A program made the translations under genes and the position numbers. A stretch of DNA of 64,000 nt. It comes from Streptomyces coeruleorubidus (GTDB taxonomy: Bacteria > Actinomycetota > Actinomycetes > Streptomycetales > Streptomycetaceae). The stretch spans positions 3,348,001-3,412,000 of the forward strand of contig NZ_CP023694.1 in NCBI RefSeq assembly GCF_008705135.1, given 5' to 3'. This document shows positions 1 through 8,745 of this stretch, piece after piece (the stretch's first letter is position 1; each line of letters opens with the position of its first letter). The notes beneath the pieces are model-generated. The model saw only the letters and a program-made list of their open reading frames with translations. It was not told where the DNA came from and did not search any database.

Positions 1-2164
1 TCTTGCCGTTCGCTGTGAGCGGCAGGCGGTCCAGCCGGTGGAAGGACGACGGGATCATGTACGCGGGGAGCAGGTCCCCGAGCCGTTCCCGCAGGTCCTC
101 GGCGGTCACCGCTCCCGCGCTCGTGCAGAAGGCCGCCAGCTGGCGGGCGTGCCCTTCCGCGCCGGTCACCACGACCGCGCAGTCCGTGACGCCGGGCACG
201 CGCAGCAGCGCGTTCTCGACCTCGCCGATCTCGACCCGGAACCCCCGGATCTTCACCTGCGCGTCCCGGCGGCCGAGGAACTCCAGTTTTCCGTCGGGCC
301 GCCAGCGGCCGAAGTCTCCCCCGCGGTAGAGCCGCCGGCCGGGGCGGTGGGGGTCGGGCAGGTAGGCGAGCCGGGTGCGTTCGGCGTCGTTGACGTAGCC
401 GCGGCCGACGCACACCCCGGAGAAGACGATGGCGCCGGGCGCCCCGAGCGGAACCGGGAGCAGATTGTCGTCGACGACGTACTGGTACACGTTGGCGATG
501 GGCCGGCCGAGCGGGATCCGGTCGGTGGCGGGCGGCCGGTCCATCACCTCGTGGTTGGTGTCGTCGGAGGTCTCGGTCAGTCCGTAGGCGTTGACCAGTC
601 GCACGGCGGGACCGGTGGCGAACCACCGCTGGACCAGCTCCGTCTTCAGCGCCTCGCCGGTGACGGACACACACCGCAGGTCCGGCAGGTCCCGGGGGCG
701 GCGTTCCAGGGCGGACAGGATGACGTCGAGATAGGACGGCACCAGTTGCAGGACGTTGACGCGGCCCTCGATGATCGTGTCAAGGAACCGGTCCGCGTCG
801 AGGATGGCGTCCTGCTCGACCAGCAGGGTCCGCCCGCCCGTCATCAGCCCCGCGAGCAACTGCCACAGCGAGATGTCGAAGCACTGTGAGGCCGTCTGCG
901 CCACCACGGTGCCCTCGCCGATGCCCAGGTCGTCGATCTTGGCGTACAGGTGGTTGAGCAGGCCGGCGTGCTCGCACATGGCGCCCTTCGGCTCCCCGGT
1001 GGAGCCGGAGGTGAAGAAGACGTACGCGAGCCGGTCCGCCGGTATGTCCAGGCCGAGGTCCGTTCCGTCGGTGGCCCGGTCGGTGACGCCCGGGACGAGC
1101 AGCCGCCGGGTCCCGGGGAGCGATGCGAGCGCCCGGTCCAGCTGCCCGGTGCTGTCCGGTTCGGTGAGGACGTACGAGCAGTCGGCGCGGGTGAGCATCG
1201 CGGCGATGCGGCCGGGCGGGTGACGCGGGTCGACGGGCAGGTACACGCCGCCGGCCTTGAGGACGCCGAGCACGGCGGCCGCCCAGTGGAGGTCGCGCTC
1301 GGTCACCACGGCGACCGTGTCCTCGGGTCCGAGCCCCTCGGCCAGCAGGGCGCGGGCCAGCCGGTTGGCCCGTGTGTCGAGGTCCGCGTACGTCAGGCCG
1401 CGGCCCTGGTGGACCACGGCGACGGCGTCCGGCACCTTGCGCACCCGCTCCTCGAACAGCTCGTGGAACCGGCGGTCCGGCAGCGCGCGGTGCGGCCCCG
1501 CCAGCCCGTCGAGCTGGAACCGGAGTTCGTCCGCGGACAGCAGGCTGCGTCGGTCGTGGGGGGCGTCGGGATCGGCGGCGATCGCCTCCAGTGCGGCGAG
1601 GTGGTACCCCCCGATCCGCGCGGCACAGTCCGCGTCCAGCAGGTCCGTCCGGTGACGCAGGCGCAGCAGGAGCCGGCCGCCCTCCTCGCCCGCCGAGACG
1701 CCGAGGAGCACGCTGCCGTCCGCCGGGACGGTGACCTCCTGCCCGGCCGGGGCGAACACCGCTTCGGCTCCGGCCGCGGACGGCGAGCCGGTCCCGGGCG
1801 ACGGCACCGCCGCCTCGGCCCGCCGGGCTTCCAGGACCAGCCGGCGCCAGGTGCCGGGCTCGACCGTCAACTCGAAGGGCAGCGGCCCGGTTCGGCCCGG
1901 GAGCAGACAGCCGCTGCGCACGTCCGGATCGCCGGAGAGCAGGGCGAGCACCTTCGCGTGTGCCGCGAGGAGGATCGCGGTGAGCGGCACCCCGAGTTCA
2001 CGGGCCCGCCCGCGCAGGGTCGCCGTCACGTCGCCGGGAACGCTCCTGACGTGCTCCCCGGTGCCGGGCACCGGCTCCTTCGCCCATCGGGGCACGGCCG
2101 TGAAGCCGCCCTCGGCCCTGCTGTCGCTTCCGGGGACGCGCGCGTCGGTCGCTGTCGCCGCCAT
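1..2164 (-). CDS. Nonribosomal peptide synthetase adenylation protein, 3' end cut by window edge
   Basis: Activates a carboxylic-acid substrate, probably an amino acid, as the acyl-adenylate. About 200 N-terminal residues look like the C-terminal lobe of a condensation domain without its HHxxxDG site. A full adenylation domain follows: A3 core SGSTGEPKG near residue 385, a CFDIS substrate-pocket motif, NAYGLTE, and YRGGDFGRW. The frame is still open at base 1, where LPLTANGK, the A10 core with its catalytic lysine, is visible. The start ATG shares one base with the TGA of the upstream carrier gene (TGATG), so the two are probably translationally coupled. I did not assign a substrate. A carrier or further domain could lie beyond the window. 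Confidence 0.88.
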   Translation of the reverse strand, partial: MAATATDARVPGSDSRAEGGFTAVPRWAKEPVPGTGEHVRSVPGDVTATLRGRARELGVPLTAILLAAHAKVLALLSGDPDVRSGCLLPGRTGPLPFELTVEPGTWRRLVLEARRAEAAVPSPGTGSPSAAGAEAVFAPAGQEVTVPADGSVLLGVSAGEEGGRLLLRLRHRTDLLDADCAARIGGYHLAALEAIAADPDAPHDRRSLLSADELRFQLDGLAGPHRALPDRRFHELFEERVRKVPDAVAVVHQGRGLTYADLDTRANRLARALLAEGLGPEDTVAVVTERDLHWAAAVLGVLKAGGVYLPVDPRHPPGRIAAMLTRADCSYVLTEPDSTGQLDRALASLPGTRRLLVPGVTDRATDGTDLGLDIPADRLAYVFFTSGSTGEPKGAMCEHAGLLNHLYAKIDDLGIGEGTVVAQTASQCFDISLWQLLAGLMTGGRTLLVEQDAILDADRFLDTIIEGRVNVLQLVPSYLDVILSALERRPRDLPDLRCVSVTGEALKTELVQRWFATGPAVRLVNAYGLTETSDDTNHEVMDRPPATDRIPLGRPIANVYQYVVDDNLLPVPLGAPGAIVFSGVCVGRGYVNDAERTRLAYLPDPHRPGRRLYRGGDFGRWRPDGKLEFLGRRDAQVKIRGFRVEIGEVENALLRVPGVTDCAVVVTGAEGHARQLAAFCTSAGAVTAEDLRERLGDLLPAYMIPSSFHRLDRLPLTANGK

Positions 2165-4698
2165 CACCGCGCACCTCCGCTTTCGTCGAGGGGACGGGCA
2201 GGATTCCCCGCCCAGCGGGCGTTCTCGGGAACCGTCTCGCCCTTCATGAGGAAGGAGTCAGCCGCCAGCACGGCACTGTCGCCGACCGTCACTCCGTAGT
2301 GCACGAGCGCTCCGACGCCGAGGGTGCAGCCGGCGCCGAGCGCGCTGCGGTCCGACTTGAACGTGCCGTCCTCCTGGGAGTGGCACTGCAGGACACTGCC
2401 CGAGTTGAGGGTGCAGCCGTCCCCGATGGCGACCATGGGGCGCTCCGTCATGTGGCAGCCGTCGTCGAAGACCCGCGCCCCGATCCGGACGCCCAGCAGG
2501 CGCCACACGACGGTCTTGTACGGGGTGCCGTCGAGGATGTGCAGATAGGTCTCGGACGGGACCTTCCAGTACCGCTCACGGCGCCAGAAGCGGCGGTCGT
2601 AGATCGAGCAGAACAACGGCTCCGGTGGGTGCGCGGCGATGACGGCCCGCTCGAGGAGGACGTAGTACAGGAAGGTGAACGGCAGCAGGGCGGCGTTGGC
2701 GAGCGCGAGGGCCACTGTGCCCCACGCGGGGTACCGGCTCGCGGCGAGCGCGAAGAGCAGGGTGACGCAGAAGAAGTACAGCCATCCCGTGAGCAGATGG
2801 CATGCCATGGTGACGGCGTTGTGCCGGTTCTTGGCCGCGAGGGCCCGGCGCAGGGCGTCCCCGTCCTTGAGTTCGTCGAAGGTGCTGTCCCGCGCCACCG
2901 ACCGCGGGATCTCGAAGCAGGGGGAGCCGAGCAGTCCCACGTCGTACCGGAGCGGTCCGCTGACGGGGACGGCCACCTTGGTGGCGAGGAGGCAGTTGTC
3001 GCCGGTCCGGCCTCCGGCGGGGTAGGCGATCCGGTTCCCGAGGAAGTTGTGCGCCCCGATCACGGTCGGCGACAACCGGAAGGAGGTGCTGGAGTACTCG
3101 GCGTTCATCAGGGACAGTCCGTCCGCGACCATGGTCCCGGTGCCGACCCTGCTCAGGTAGGGGCTCTCGTGCTTGACCGCTGTCCCGAAGTTCGAGCCGG
3201 TCTGCTCCACGGGAGTCAGGCGATAGCCGATCCAGCGCAGGTAGTGCACGATGCAGGAGCTGTCGCCGAACAGACGCGTCAGGGATTTCCTGTTCGTCAT
3301 CAGGACGATCGTCCGGTGCACGGAGTAGTGGAAGCCGAAGAGCGGGTACGTCCGGCCGGGCCGGACCAGCAGGCCCAGCAGCCGAGGGACGGTGGCCAGG
3401 ACGACGAGAGCGGCGATCACGCCGCCGAAGAAGACCACGGCCGTGACCACCAGCAGGTCGGCGTAGAGCACCGTGGCCCCGCCCTTCGCCACCACGGATC
3501 CCTCCAGCATCCGGGAGAGCAGCACGTCCAGGCAGCCCACCGCCAGCGGCAGGTACACCAACAGCACCGTGAGCAGCAGCAGGGTGCCGTGGACCGCTCG
3601 GCGTGCGGTGCCGCACCGGGCGGGCTCCACCTCCTGGAAGTCGCCGTCCGCGGGCTGGGCCGGAGAGCCCTGCCAGTGTTCGCCGTCGGGGACCGCCTGG
3701 CCGGTGTGCAGGGAGGACGCGTGCCCGAGCCGGGACGCGTCGCCGAGCCGGGTCCCGATGTCCAGCACGGTCACCTCACCGACGACCGCCCCCCGGCCCA
3801 GGGTGACCGGCCCCGTCTCGATCACCCCGTCGGCCGCGTTGTAGCAGCTCATCAGCGCGTCCTTGCGGACGAGCGTGCCGTCACCGACGGTCAGCAGATC
3901 GGTGCAGACGGGAGCGGAGCGGGAAAGGATCGTCACTCCTGTGCCGATCCGCGCGCCCAGGGCCCTCAGGAAGAGGGGGTAGAGCGGCGACCCGGCGAAC
4001 AGGACCAGCGGGCTCGACCGGATCAGTGTCTTGACCAGCCAGAACCGGAAGTAGGTGAAGCTCCAGACGCGGAACCGGCGTGGTGTGAACCGGCCGAACA
4101 GCAGCCACTTGGCGATCAAGGGCAGGGCGCACAGCACGAGGAGCAGCGCGGCACCGAACACCACGCTCCGCAGGTAGGCGTCGAGCAGGTGAGCGTACGC
4201 GGAGATCCATTCGTAGCCCTGGGCGGTGACGGCGGCGACGAGGAAGGCGTAGCCGAGGAAGGCCAGAAGCTGGAGTGCCCCGCAGAGCACGCGGTGCGGG
4301 CGGCCCGTCGGCGGCGCCGGTGCCGGGGCCTCGGCCTGCCGCCTGGGCAGTGCCGGTCGGCCGGGCGTCTCGGATTCGGGTGGCGGCGGGGTGCCGTCGA
4401 GCAGTGCGACCGCAAGGCCGCCGGCGGTCGGGTGCCGGTAGACGTCGCGCATCGACACCGGCGGCAGGTCCGGCCGGTTCCTCACCCGCGCGCAGAAGTG
4501 CGCCATCACCAGCGAGTCGGCGCCGAGATCATCGAAGAAGTTGCTGTCGAGCGGCACCTCGTCGAGCTGGGCGACCTCCGCCAGCAGCGCGGCGAGCCGC
4601 TCCGCCGCAGCGGATACCGCGGGATCCGGCGGCGCTTCGCGGGGCCGGGCTCCCTCCATGACGCCCCTGGCCGCCTCCTGGAGTTGCTGTCCCTTCAT
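2164..4698 (-). CDS. Pls/PosA-type NRPS terminal protein: carrier domain plus membrane and hexapeptide-repeat domains
   Basis: An 844-residue protein. A peptidyl-carrier domain spans about residues 30-100, with phosphopantetheine serine S62 in LGADSL. The rest has several hydrophobic helix pairs (about 135-200, 370-445, 635-690) alternating with left-handed beta-helix acyltransferase-like repeats. This is the layout of the C-terminal half of Pls/PosA enzymes such as epsilon-poly-L-lysine synthetase, which are normally one polypeptide in the order A-T-TM. Here the adenylation half is a separate downstream gene, so the two should act together at the membrane. The start is uncertain: M14 at base 4659 also has a G-rich upstream stretch. 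The product is unknown; a homopolymer or an acylated amino acid are both possible. Confidence 0.8.
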   Translation of the reverse strand: MKGQQLQEAARGVMEGARPREAPPDPAVSAAAERLAALLAEVAQLDEVPLDSNFFDDLGADSLVMAHFCARVRNRPDLPPVSMRDVYRHPTAGGLAVALLDGTPPPPESETPGRPALPRRQAEAPAPAPPTGRPHRVLCGALQLLAFLGYAFLVAAVTAQGYEWISAYAHLLDAYLRSVVFGAALLLVLCALPLIAKWLLFGRFTPRRFRVWSFTYFRFWLVKTLIRSSPLVLFAGSPLYPLFLRALGARIGTGVTILSRSAPVCTDLLTVGDGTLVRKDALMSCYNAADGVIETGPVTLGRGAVVGEVTVLDIGTRLGDASRLGHASSLHTGQAVPDGEHWQGSPAQPADGDFQEVEPARCGTARRAVHGTLLLLTVLLVYLPLAVGCLDVLLSRMLEGSVVAKGGATVLYADLLVVTAVVFFGGVIAALVVLATVPRLLGLLVRPGRTYPLFGFHYSVHRTIVLMTNRKSLTRLFGDSSCIVHYLRWIGYRLTPVEQTGSNFGTAVKHESPYLSRVGTGTMVADGLSLMNAEYSSTSFRLSPTVIGAHNFLGNRIAYPAGGRTGDNCLLATKVAVPVSGPLRYDVGLLGSPCFEIPRSVARDSTFDELKDGDALRRALAAKNRHNAVTMACHLLTGWLYFFCVTLLFALAASRYPAWGTVALALANAALLPFTFLYYVLLERAVIAAHPPEPLFCSIYDRRFWRRERYWKVPSETYLHILDGTPYKTVVWRLLGVRIGARVFDDGCHMTERPMVAIGDGCTLNSGSVLQCHSQEDGTFKSDRSALGAGCTLGVGALVHYGVTVGDSAVLAADSFLMKGETVPENARWAGNPARPLDESGGAR

Positions 4699-4838
4699 GA
4701 GGAGGACCCCCTCGGCTGCGACTGTCGCGTGCCCTTCCTCGCTGGGAATTCGGAGCCAGGCAGCCGAGGGATGGAGGGTCCGGGTGTTCTTCTCGCATGA
4801 TGAGCGGGCCTCTCACCAAGCGGACAGGCGGCACCGTC

Positions 4839-5978
4839 CTACGTGTCGCAGAACTCCGCATCGATGATCGCTTCGGTGCTGCCCGACCAGTCGCCGTTGA
4901 GGTTGGCGGCGAGGGAATGGCGGCCGTCCTCGGTCGTCACGGCGGTCGACTGGGAGCCGCTGATGCCGCCGTCGTGACCCCAGACGTGGACGCCGCAGCT
5001 GAGCTCGCGGTCGACGAGCCCCAGGCCGTAGCGGCTGGTCTCCCGGCTGGAGGGAACCGTGGTCTTCATCTCCTTCAGCTGCTCGGGCGGGAGCAGCCTG
5101 CCACGGAGCAGGGCCGAGTAGAAGCGGTTCAGATCGGCCGAGCTGGAGACCATCTGACCCGAGCCGTAGGCCAGACGCGCGTTCAGCTCCGTGACGTCGT
5201 ACGTCGGGCCCGTGCCCGTCTCGGCCAGCTTGGAGTAGGCACGGCTGCTCGGCCGGGGCACGGTGACCCGGGTGGTGGGGACGGACGTGGAGGTCAGGTG
5301 CAGCGGGGCGATGATGCGCCGGTCGATCTCGTCGCCGTAGTCGTTGCCCGTGGCCTTCTCGATCACCCGCGCGGCCAGGAGGTAGTTCGTGTTGGAGTAC
5401 TCGAACGACCTGCCCGGCGCGAAGTACGGCTCGTTCGCCAGGGCGTAGGCGAGCAGTTCCTCGGGGTCCGCCTCGTCGAACCGGTGCTTCATGAAGCCGT
5501 CCGCGGTCATGTACGTCCGCTGGAAACCGGGGTCCGCCAGGTAGTCGAAGATGCCGCTGGTGTGGTTCAGGAGCCGGCGGAGGGTGATCTTGCGGCCGTC
5601 GTGGCCGTTGCCCCGCACCACGCCCGGCAGCCACTTCTCCACCGTGTCGTCCAGCGACAGCCGTCCCTCCGCCTCCAGTTGCAGGACGACGGTGGCGACG
5701 AACGTCTTGGAGATGCTGGCGACGCGGTAGTGGTCCCGCGTCGAACGCGGCTTGCCCGTCTCGAGGTCGCCCACTCCGGCCGTGGCCGCCCAGGCGCCGT
5801 GCCCTCGCTGCGCTCTCACGGTCACGCCCGGGACGCCGTCGGCGACCGCGGCCCGCATCGCCTGCCGGGTCGCGTCGTGGCCGTCCGTGGGCGGGGCCGC
5901 GACCGCGGGGCCCGCCAGGGCCGCCGACAGCGCCACGGCCGTCACCGCCGTCAGGATCGTGCGTGTCCGTCTGTTCAT
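4839..5978 (-). CDS. Secreted serine hydrolase, beta-lactamase / D-Ala-D-Ala carboxypeptidase family
   Basis: A 379-residue class C beta-lactamase-like protein. It starts with a Sec signal peptide (two arginines, then an alanine-rich core ending near AAPP). The catalytic signatures are SISK (SxxK), YSN (YxN) and a late HDG that stands in for KTG. The family includes R61-type DD-peptidases, esterases and beta-lactamases, so the exact reaction cannot be told from sequence. The ATG at 5978 follows a G-rich site. An in-frame GTG at 5996 would add six residues before the signal peptide and is less likely. The gene lies 140 bp upstream of the split synthetase on the same strand, but nothing shows a functional link. 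Confidence 0.85.
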   Translation of the reverse strand: MNRRTRTILTAVTAVALSAALAGPAVAAPPTDGHDATRQAMRAAVADGVPGVTVRAQRGHGAWAATAGVGDLETGKPRSTRDHYRVASISKTFVATVVLQLEAEGRLSLDDTVEKWLPGVVRGNGHDGRKITLRRLLNHTSGIFDYLADPGFQRTYMTADGFMKHRFDEADPEELLAYALANEPYFAPGRSFEYSNTNYLLAARVIEKATGNDYGDEIDRRIIAPLHLTSTSVPTTRVTVPRPSSRAYSKLAETGTGPTYDVTELNARLAYGSGQMVSSSADLNRFYSALLRGRLLPPEQLKEMKTTVPSSRETSRYGLGLVDRELSCGVHVWGHDGGISGSQSTAVTTEDGRHSLAANLNGDWSGSTEAIIDAEFCDT

Positions 5979-6069
5979 GCCCCGTACCCCCGTCACGTCG
6001 AGCGGTGTCAGGGGGTGGGACCCGAGCCGCCGGGGCGGAGTTGACCGGTCCGGGCGGGTTGGGCGGGAT

Positions 6070-7827
6070 TCAGCCCTTCTTCAGTACCAGCTCGGTGTTG
6101 CGGTCCTCCGGGTCGCCGCCGAGGGCCGTGCTCGCGCCGGGGGCGTTGAGGGACAGCTCGCGGTAGAGGGCCGCGAGGCCGGTCTGGGAGAGGTCGGAGA
6201 AGTCCGTGCGGTGCGGGGCCGAGGACTCCACCAGCGTGGTGAACAGGGAGACCGTGCCGTCCTTGTTGTCGGCCAGCTCGATGATGCGGGCGAGCTGGGG
6301 ATAGTCGACGTGGGAGGCCGTGGAGACCTCCCAGAAGGAGCCGCCGCCGGACATCGAGTGCGGGGTGATGACGTTCTTGTGGATGTGGCCGTTCACCCAG
6401 GCGAGCACGTTGCGGTGGCCGCCGAGGAGGGCGAGGACCTCCTGGCCGTTGTGCCGGCGCTCGTGGGGGCGGGCCGGGTCGGTGCGGGTGTTCGTCATCG
6501 TCTTGCTGGTGTGATGGCTGAAGATCACCGCGTAGGAGTCCTTGTTCTCCCGCAGTGTCCGGTCGAGCCACTTCAACTGGGCCGTGCCGAGCGAGCCTTC
6601 GTAGTGGCCGCCCGCGTCGGTGGTGTCCAGGCTGATGCCGATGACGTCGTCGGAGACGCGGAAGGCGTAGTACTGGGTGCCCGTGTCGAGGTTGGCGGAG
6701 GAGTAGCCGTGGCCGGCCGGGCCGATTCCGCGGTAGGCCGGGTCCAGGTGCGCCTGGATGTACTCGGTGGGGGTGAAGGGGGCGCGGCTCTCGTCGGGGG
6801 TGACCGAGCGTGTGGACCGGGCGTGGGTCTTGAGGAAGTCGTGGTAGCGGACGCCCTCGGGGTCCCGGGCCTTCTTGATGAGGGTCTGGAGCCGCTGCGC
6901 CTCGGCGGCGGACACGTTCATCAGCTTCTTGCCGCCGACGGCGAGTTCGGTGAGGAAGGAGTCGCCGTGCGAGGCGTAGCAGCCCATCGGCATGGTGTCG
7001 TGGTTGCCGACGGTGGAGTACCAGGGCAGGTTGAGGCCGGGGCTGCGGACCTCGCGGATGGCGGCCTTGAGGAAGCCGTCGAGGTGCGGGAAGCCGGCCT
7101 GCTTGTCGGTGTCGCGGACCGCGGCGTCCGGCTGCCAGTACAGCTTGAGGCCGCTGTTCTGGACGCCCTCGTACCGGCGCGGGTCCCCGGTGTTGGGGGT
7201 GATGCGCCCGCCGCTCATGACCTTCAGGAACCACTCCAGCTCGGACTTGGCGTTGTTGTCCGTGTTGTCGCCGGTGGTCATGGCGAAGTGCAGCGGGCTT
7301 CCGGTGACGGGCGCGCCGCGCAGCGCGTTGATCCGTTCCACCAGCGCGATCGCGCCCTGCACGGTCAGTGCCTCGTGCGGCCGCCAGGCGTGCACGTCGG
7401 CGGAGCGCAGGTACTCCAGGCGCAGCGGGTGCTGGGCGTCGATGATGTGCAGGTCGGTGAGCTGGACGAACGCCGCGAGCGCGGTACGGCGCCCGGCGCG
7501 GCCGGACTTGGGCGCGGCCAGGTCGGAGCGCACGACCCGCTGCCAGCCCGGTCCGTCGCCCAGACGCCGGTAGCCGGAGCCGCGCGGGGTGGACACGGAC
7601 GCCACGGTCGTGCCCTTGGTGTACGGGGCCAGCGGCGCGGCCGGTGCCCGGCGGGAGGAGGCGGCGACGGCCTCGGTGGTTTCCCTGGTGCCCGTGGCGG
7701 CCTGGCTGTCGCTGGGCCGCAGGGCGTAGCCGACGCCCGCGGACAGGGCGACCGCTCCCGTGGCGGCGAGGACGGAACGACGGTGGATGCCCTGGCCGGA
7801 GCCGGCGACTGAGCGTGTGCGCGACAT
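6070..7827 (-). CDS. Tat-exported metallophosphoesterase
   Basis: A 585-residue extracellular phosphoesterase. The N-terminus carries RRSVLAATG followed by a hydrophobic stretch, a twin-arginine signal. Calcineurin-type metal motifs follow in order: LTDLHIID, MTTGDNTDN, a GNHD motif (VGNHDTMP), FSHH, and VNGHIHKN. It resembles the actinobacterial metallophosphoesterases of unknown substrate annotated as the PPA1498 family; I name this from memory. The ATG at 7827 is preceded by a purine-rich GGAGAGAAG site and gives a compact signal peptide, so longer starts were rejected. I looked for PhoP-type direct repeats upstream and saw none that convinced me. Confidence 0.88.
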   Translation of the reverse strand: MSRTRSVAGSGQGIHRRSVLAATGAVALSAGVGYALRPSDSQAATGTRETTEAVAASSRRAPAAPLAPYTKGTTVASVSTPRGSGYRRLGDGPGWQRVVRSDLAAPKSGRAGRRTALAAFVQLTDLHIIDAQHPLRLEYLRSADVHAWRPHEALTVQGAIALVERINALRGAPVTGSPLHFAMTTGDNTDNNAKSELEWFLKVMSGGRITPNTGDPRRYEGVQNSGLKLYWQPDAAVRDTDKQAGFPHLDGFLKAAIREVRSPGLNLPWYSTVGNHDTMPMGCYASHGDSFLTELAVGGKKLMNVSAAEAQRLQTLIKKARDPEGVRYHDFLKTHARSTRSVTPDESRAPFTPTEYIQAHLDPAYRGIGPAGHGYSSANLDTGTQYYAFRVSDDVIGISLDTTDAGGHYEGSLGTAQLKWLDRTLRENKDSYAVIFSHHTSKTMTNTRTDPARPHERRHNGQEVLALLGGHRNVLAWVNGHIHKNVITPHSMSGGGSFWEVSTASHVDYPQLARIIELADNKDGTVSLFTTLVESSAPHRTDFSDLSQTGLAALYRELSLNAPGASTALGGDPEDRNTELVLKKG

Positions 7828-8058
7828 GCGCTTCTCTCCCCGAGTGCGAACGCGTCGGCAGTGGTCGCGGGATGTCCGGCACGCGAACATCCCGCTCGTA
7901 CTGGATCGTTGGCACTGGGAATGACCTGCGCGTAAACGGGGTGGCAACGCGCAGCGCCGATCACCGTACGTGGATCTTGGACTACCCTGCGCGTCGTCGG
8001 CCGCTCCGGGAACGGCCGGGAGCCGGTCACGCGGTGTTCATCTTCCGGGGTACTGAAC

Positions 8059-8526
8059 CTATTCGGCGTCCTCCATGACGTCGGCGAGCCGTCCGGTGGC
8101 CGGCCGCTCCCGCCACAGGCGCAGTGCTATGTCGACCATCCCCACCCGGACCAGTCCGGGCACCGCGTCCAGGTCCTGCCAGGCGGCGAGGTCGGTGGAG
8201 CCGTTCACCTCGTTGCGCAGTTCGCCGCCGATGATCCGGCCCTCGTAGACGAAGCGGACGGCGTGATGGTCGACGGCACGTCCGATGCCTTCGCGGAAGA
8301 CGCGGTGGGAGGAGTCCACGCCGAGCAGTCCGGTGACCTCGATGTGGTACCCGGTCTCCTCCTCGACCTCCCTGCGCACGGTGTCGTAGGGGTCCTCGCC
8401 GTGCTCCATGCCGCCGCCGGGCATGACCCACTCGGGGGTGCCGTCGGCGGCGGGGGAACGGGCGAGCAGGATCTGTCCGTCACGGACGCATACGGCGTAG
8501 GCCGCCACCCTCAACTTCTGTCTCAC
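8059..8526 (-). CDS. Nudix hydrolase
   Basis: A 155-residue enzyme predicted to cleave a nucleoside diphosphate linked to another group. A complete Nudix box is present at about residues 36-58: GGGMEHGED, then REVEEETGY. It starts with GTG at 8526 and is transcribed away from the subtilase gene, with about 220 bp of shared promoter DNA. Substrate specificity is not visible; homologues range from 8-oxo-dGTP to ADP-ribose hydrolases. Confidence 0.88.
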   Translation of the reverse strand: MRQKLRVAAYAVCVRDGQILLARSPAADGTPEWVMPGGGMEHGEDPYDTVRREVEEETGYHIEVTGLLGVDSSHRVFREGIGRAVDHHAVRFVYEGRIIGGELRNEVNGSTDLAAWQDLDAVPGLVRVGMVDIALRLWRERPATGRLADVMEDAE

Positions 8527-8745
8527 TCCGGGACGTTAACCGATTTCGCCGCCTTCGGGACTCATGCCCGCAAAACGCATCGCGGGTTTTCCCCATACAT
8601 CCATTTCGTTTCGGTCAAGGCTCCCCAAAGAACCTCCCCTTACGTAAAGCTGTGCGATCGTCCGGGCCTGCGTTCCGGACGGTCGCGACCAGGACCGATC
8701 GGCCCCGGTCGCTCCCGCTCGTTCCTTTACCTACAAGGGATGCCG

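Noticed and set aside
2299..4800. Very long open frame antisense to the carrier-membrane synthetase gene
   Set aside because: High GC content removes stops from frames opposite real genes. The peptide is Gly/Arg/Gln-rich without domains, while the other strand encodes clear carrier and membrane segments.
8027..8058. PhoP-type direct repeats upstream of the phosphoesterase
   Set aside because: GTTCATC and GTTCAGT occur in opposite orientations with the wrong spacing, beside the Nudix gene's end.
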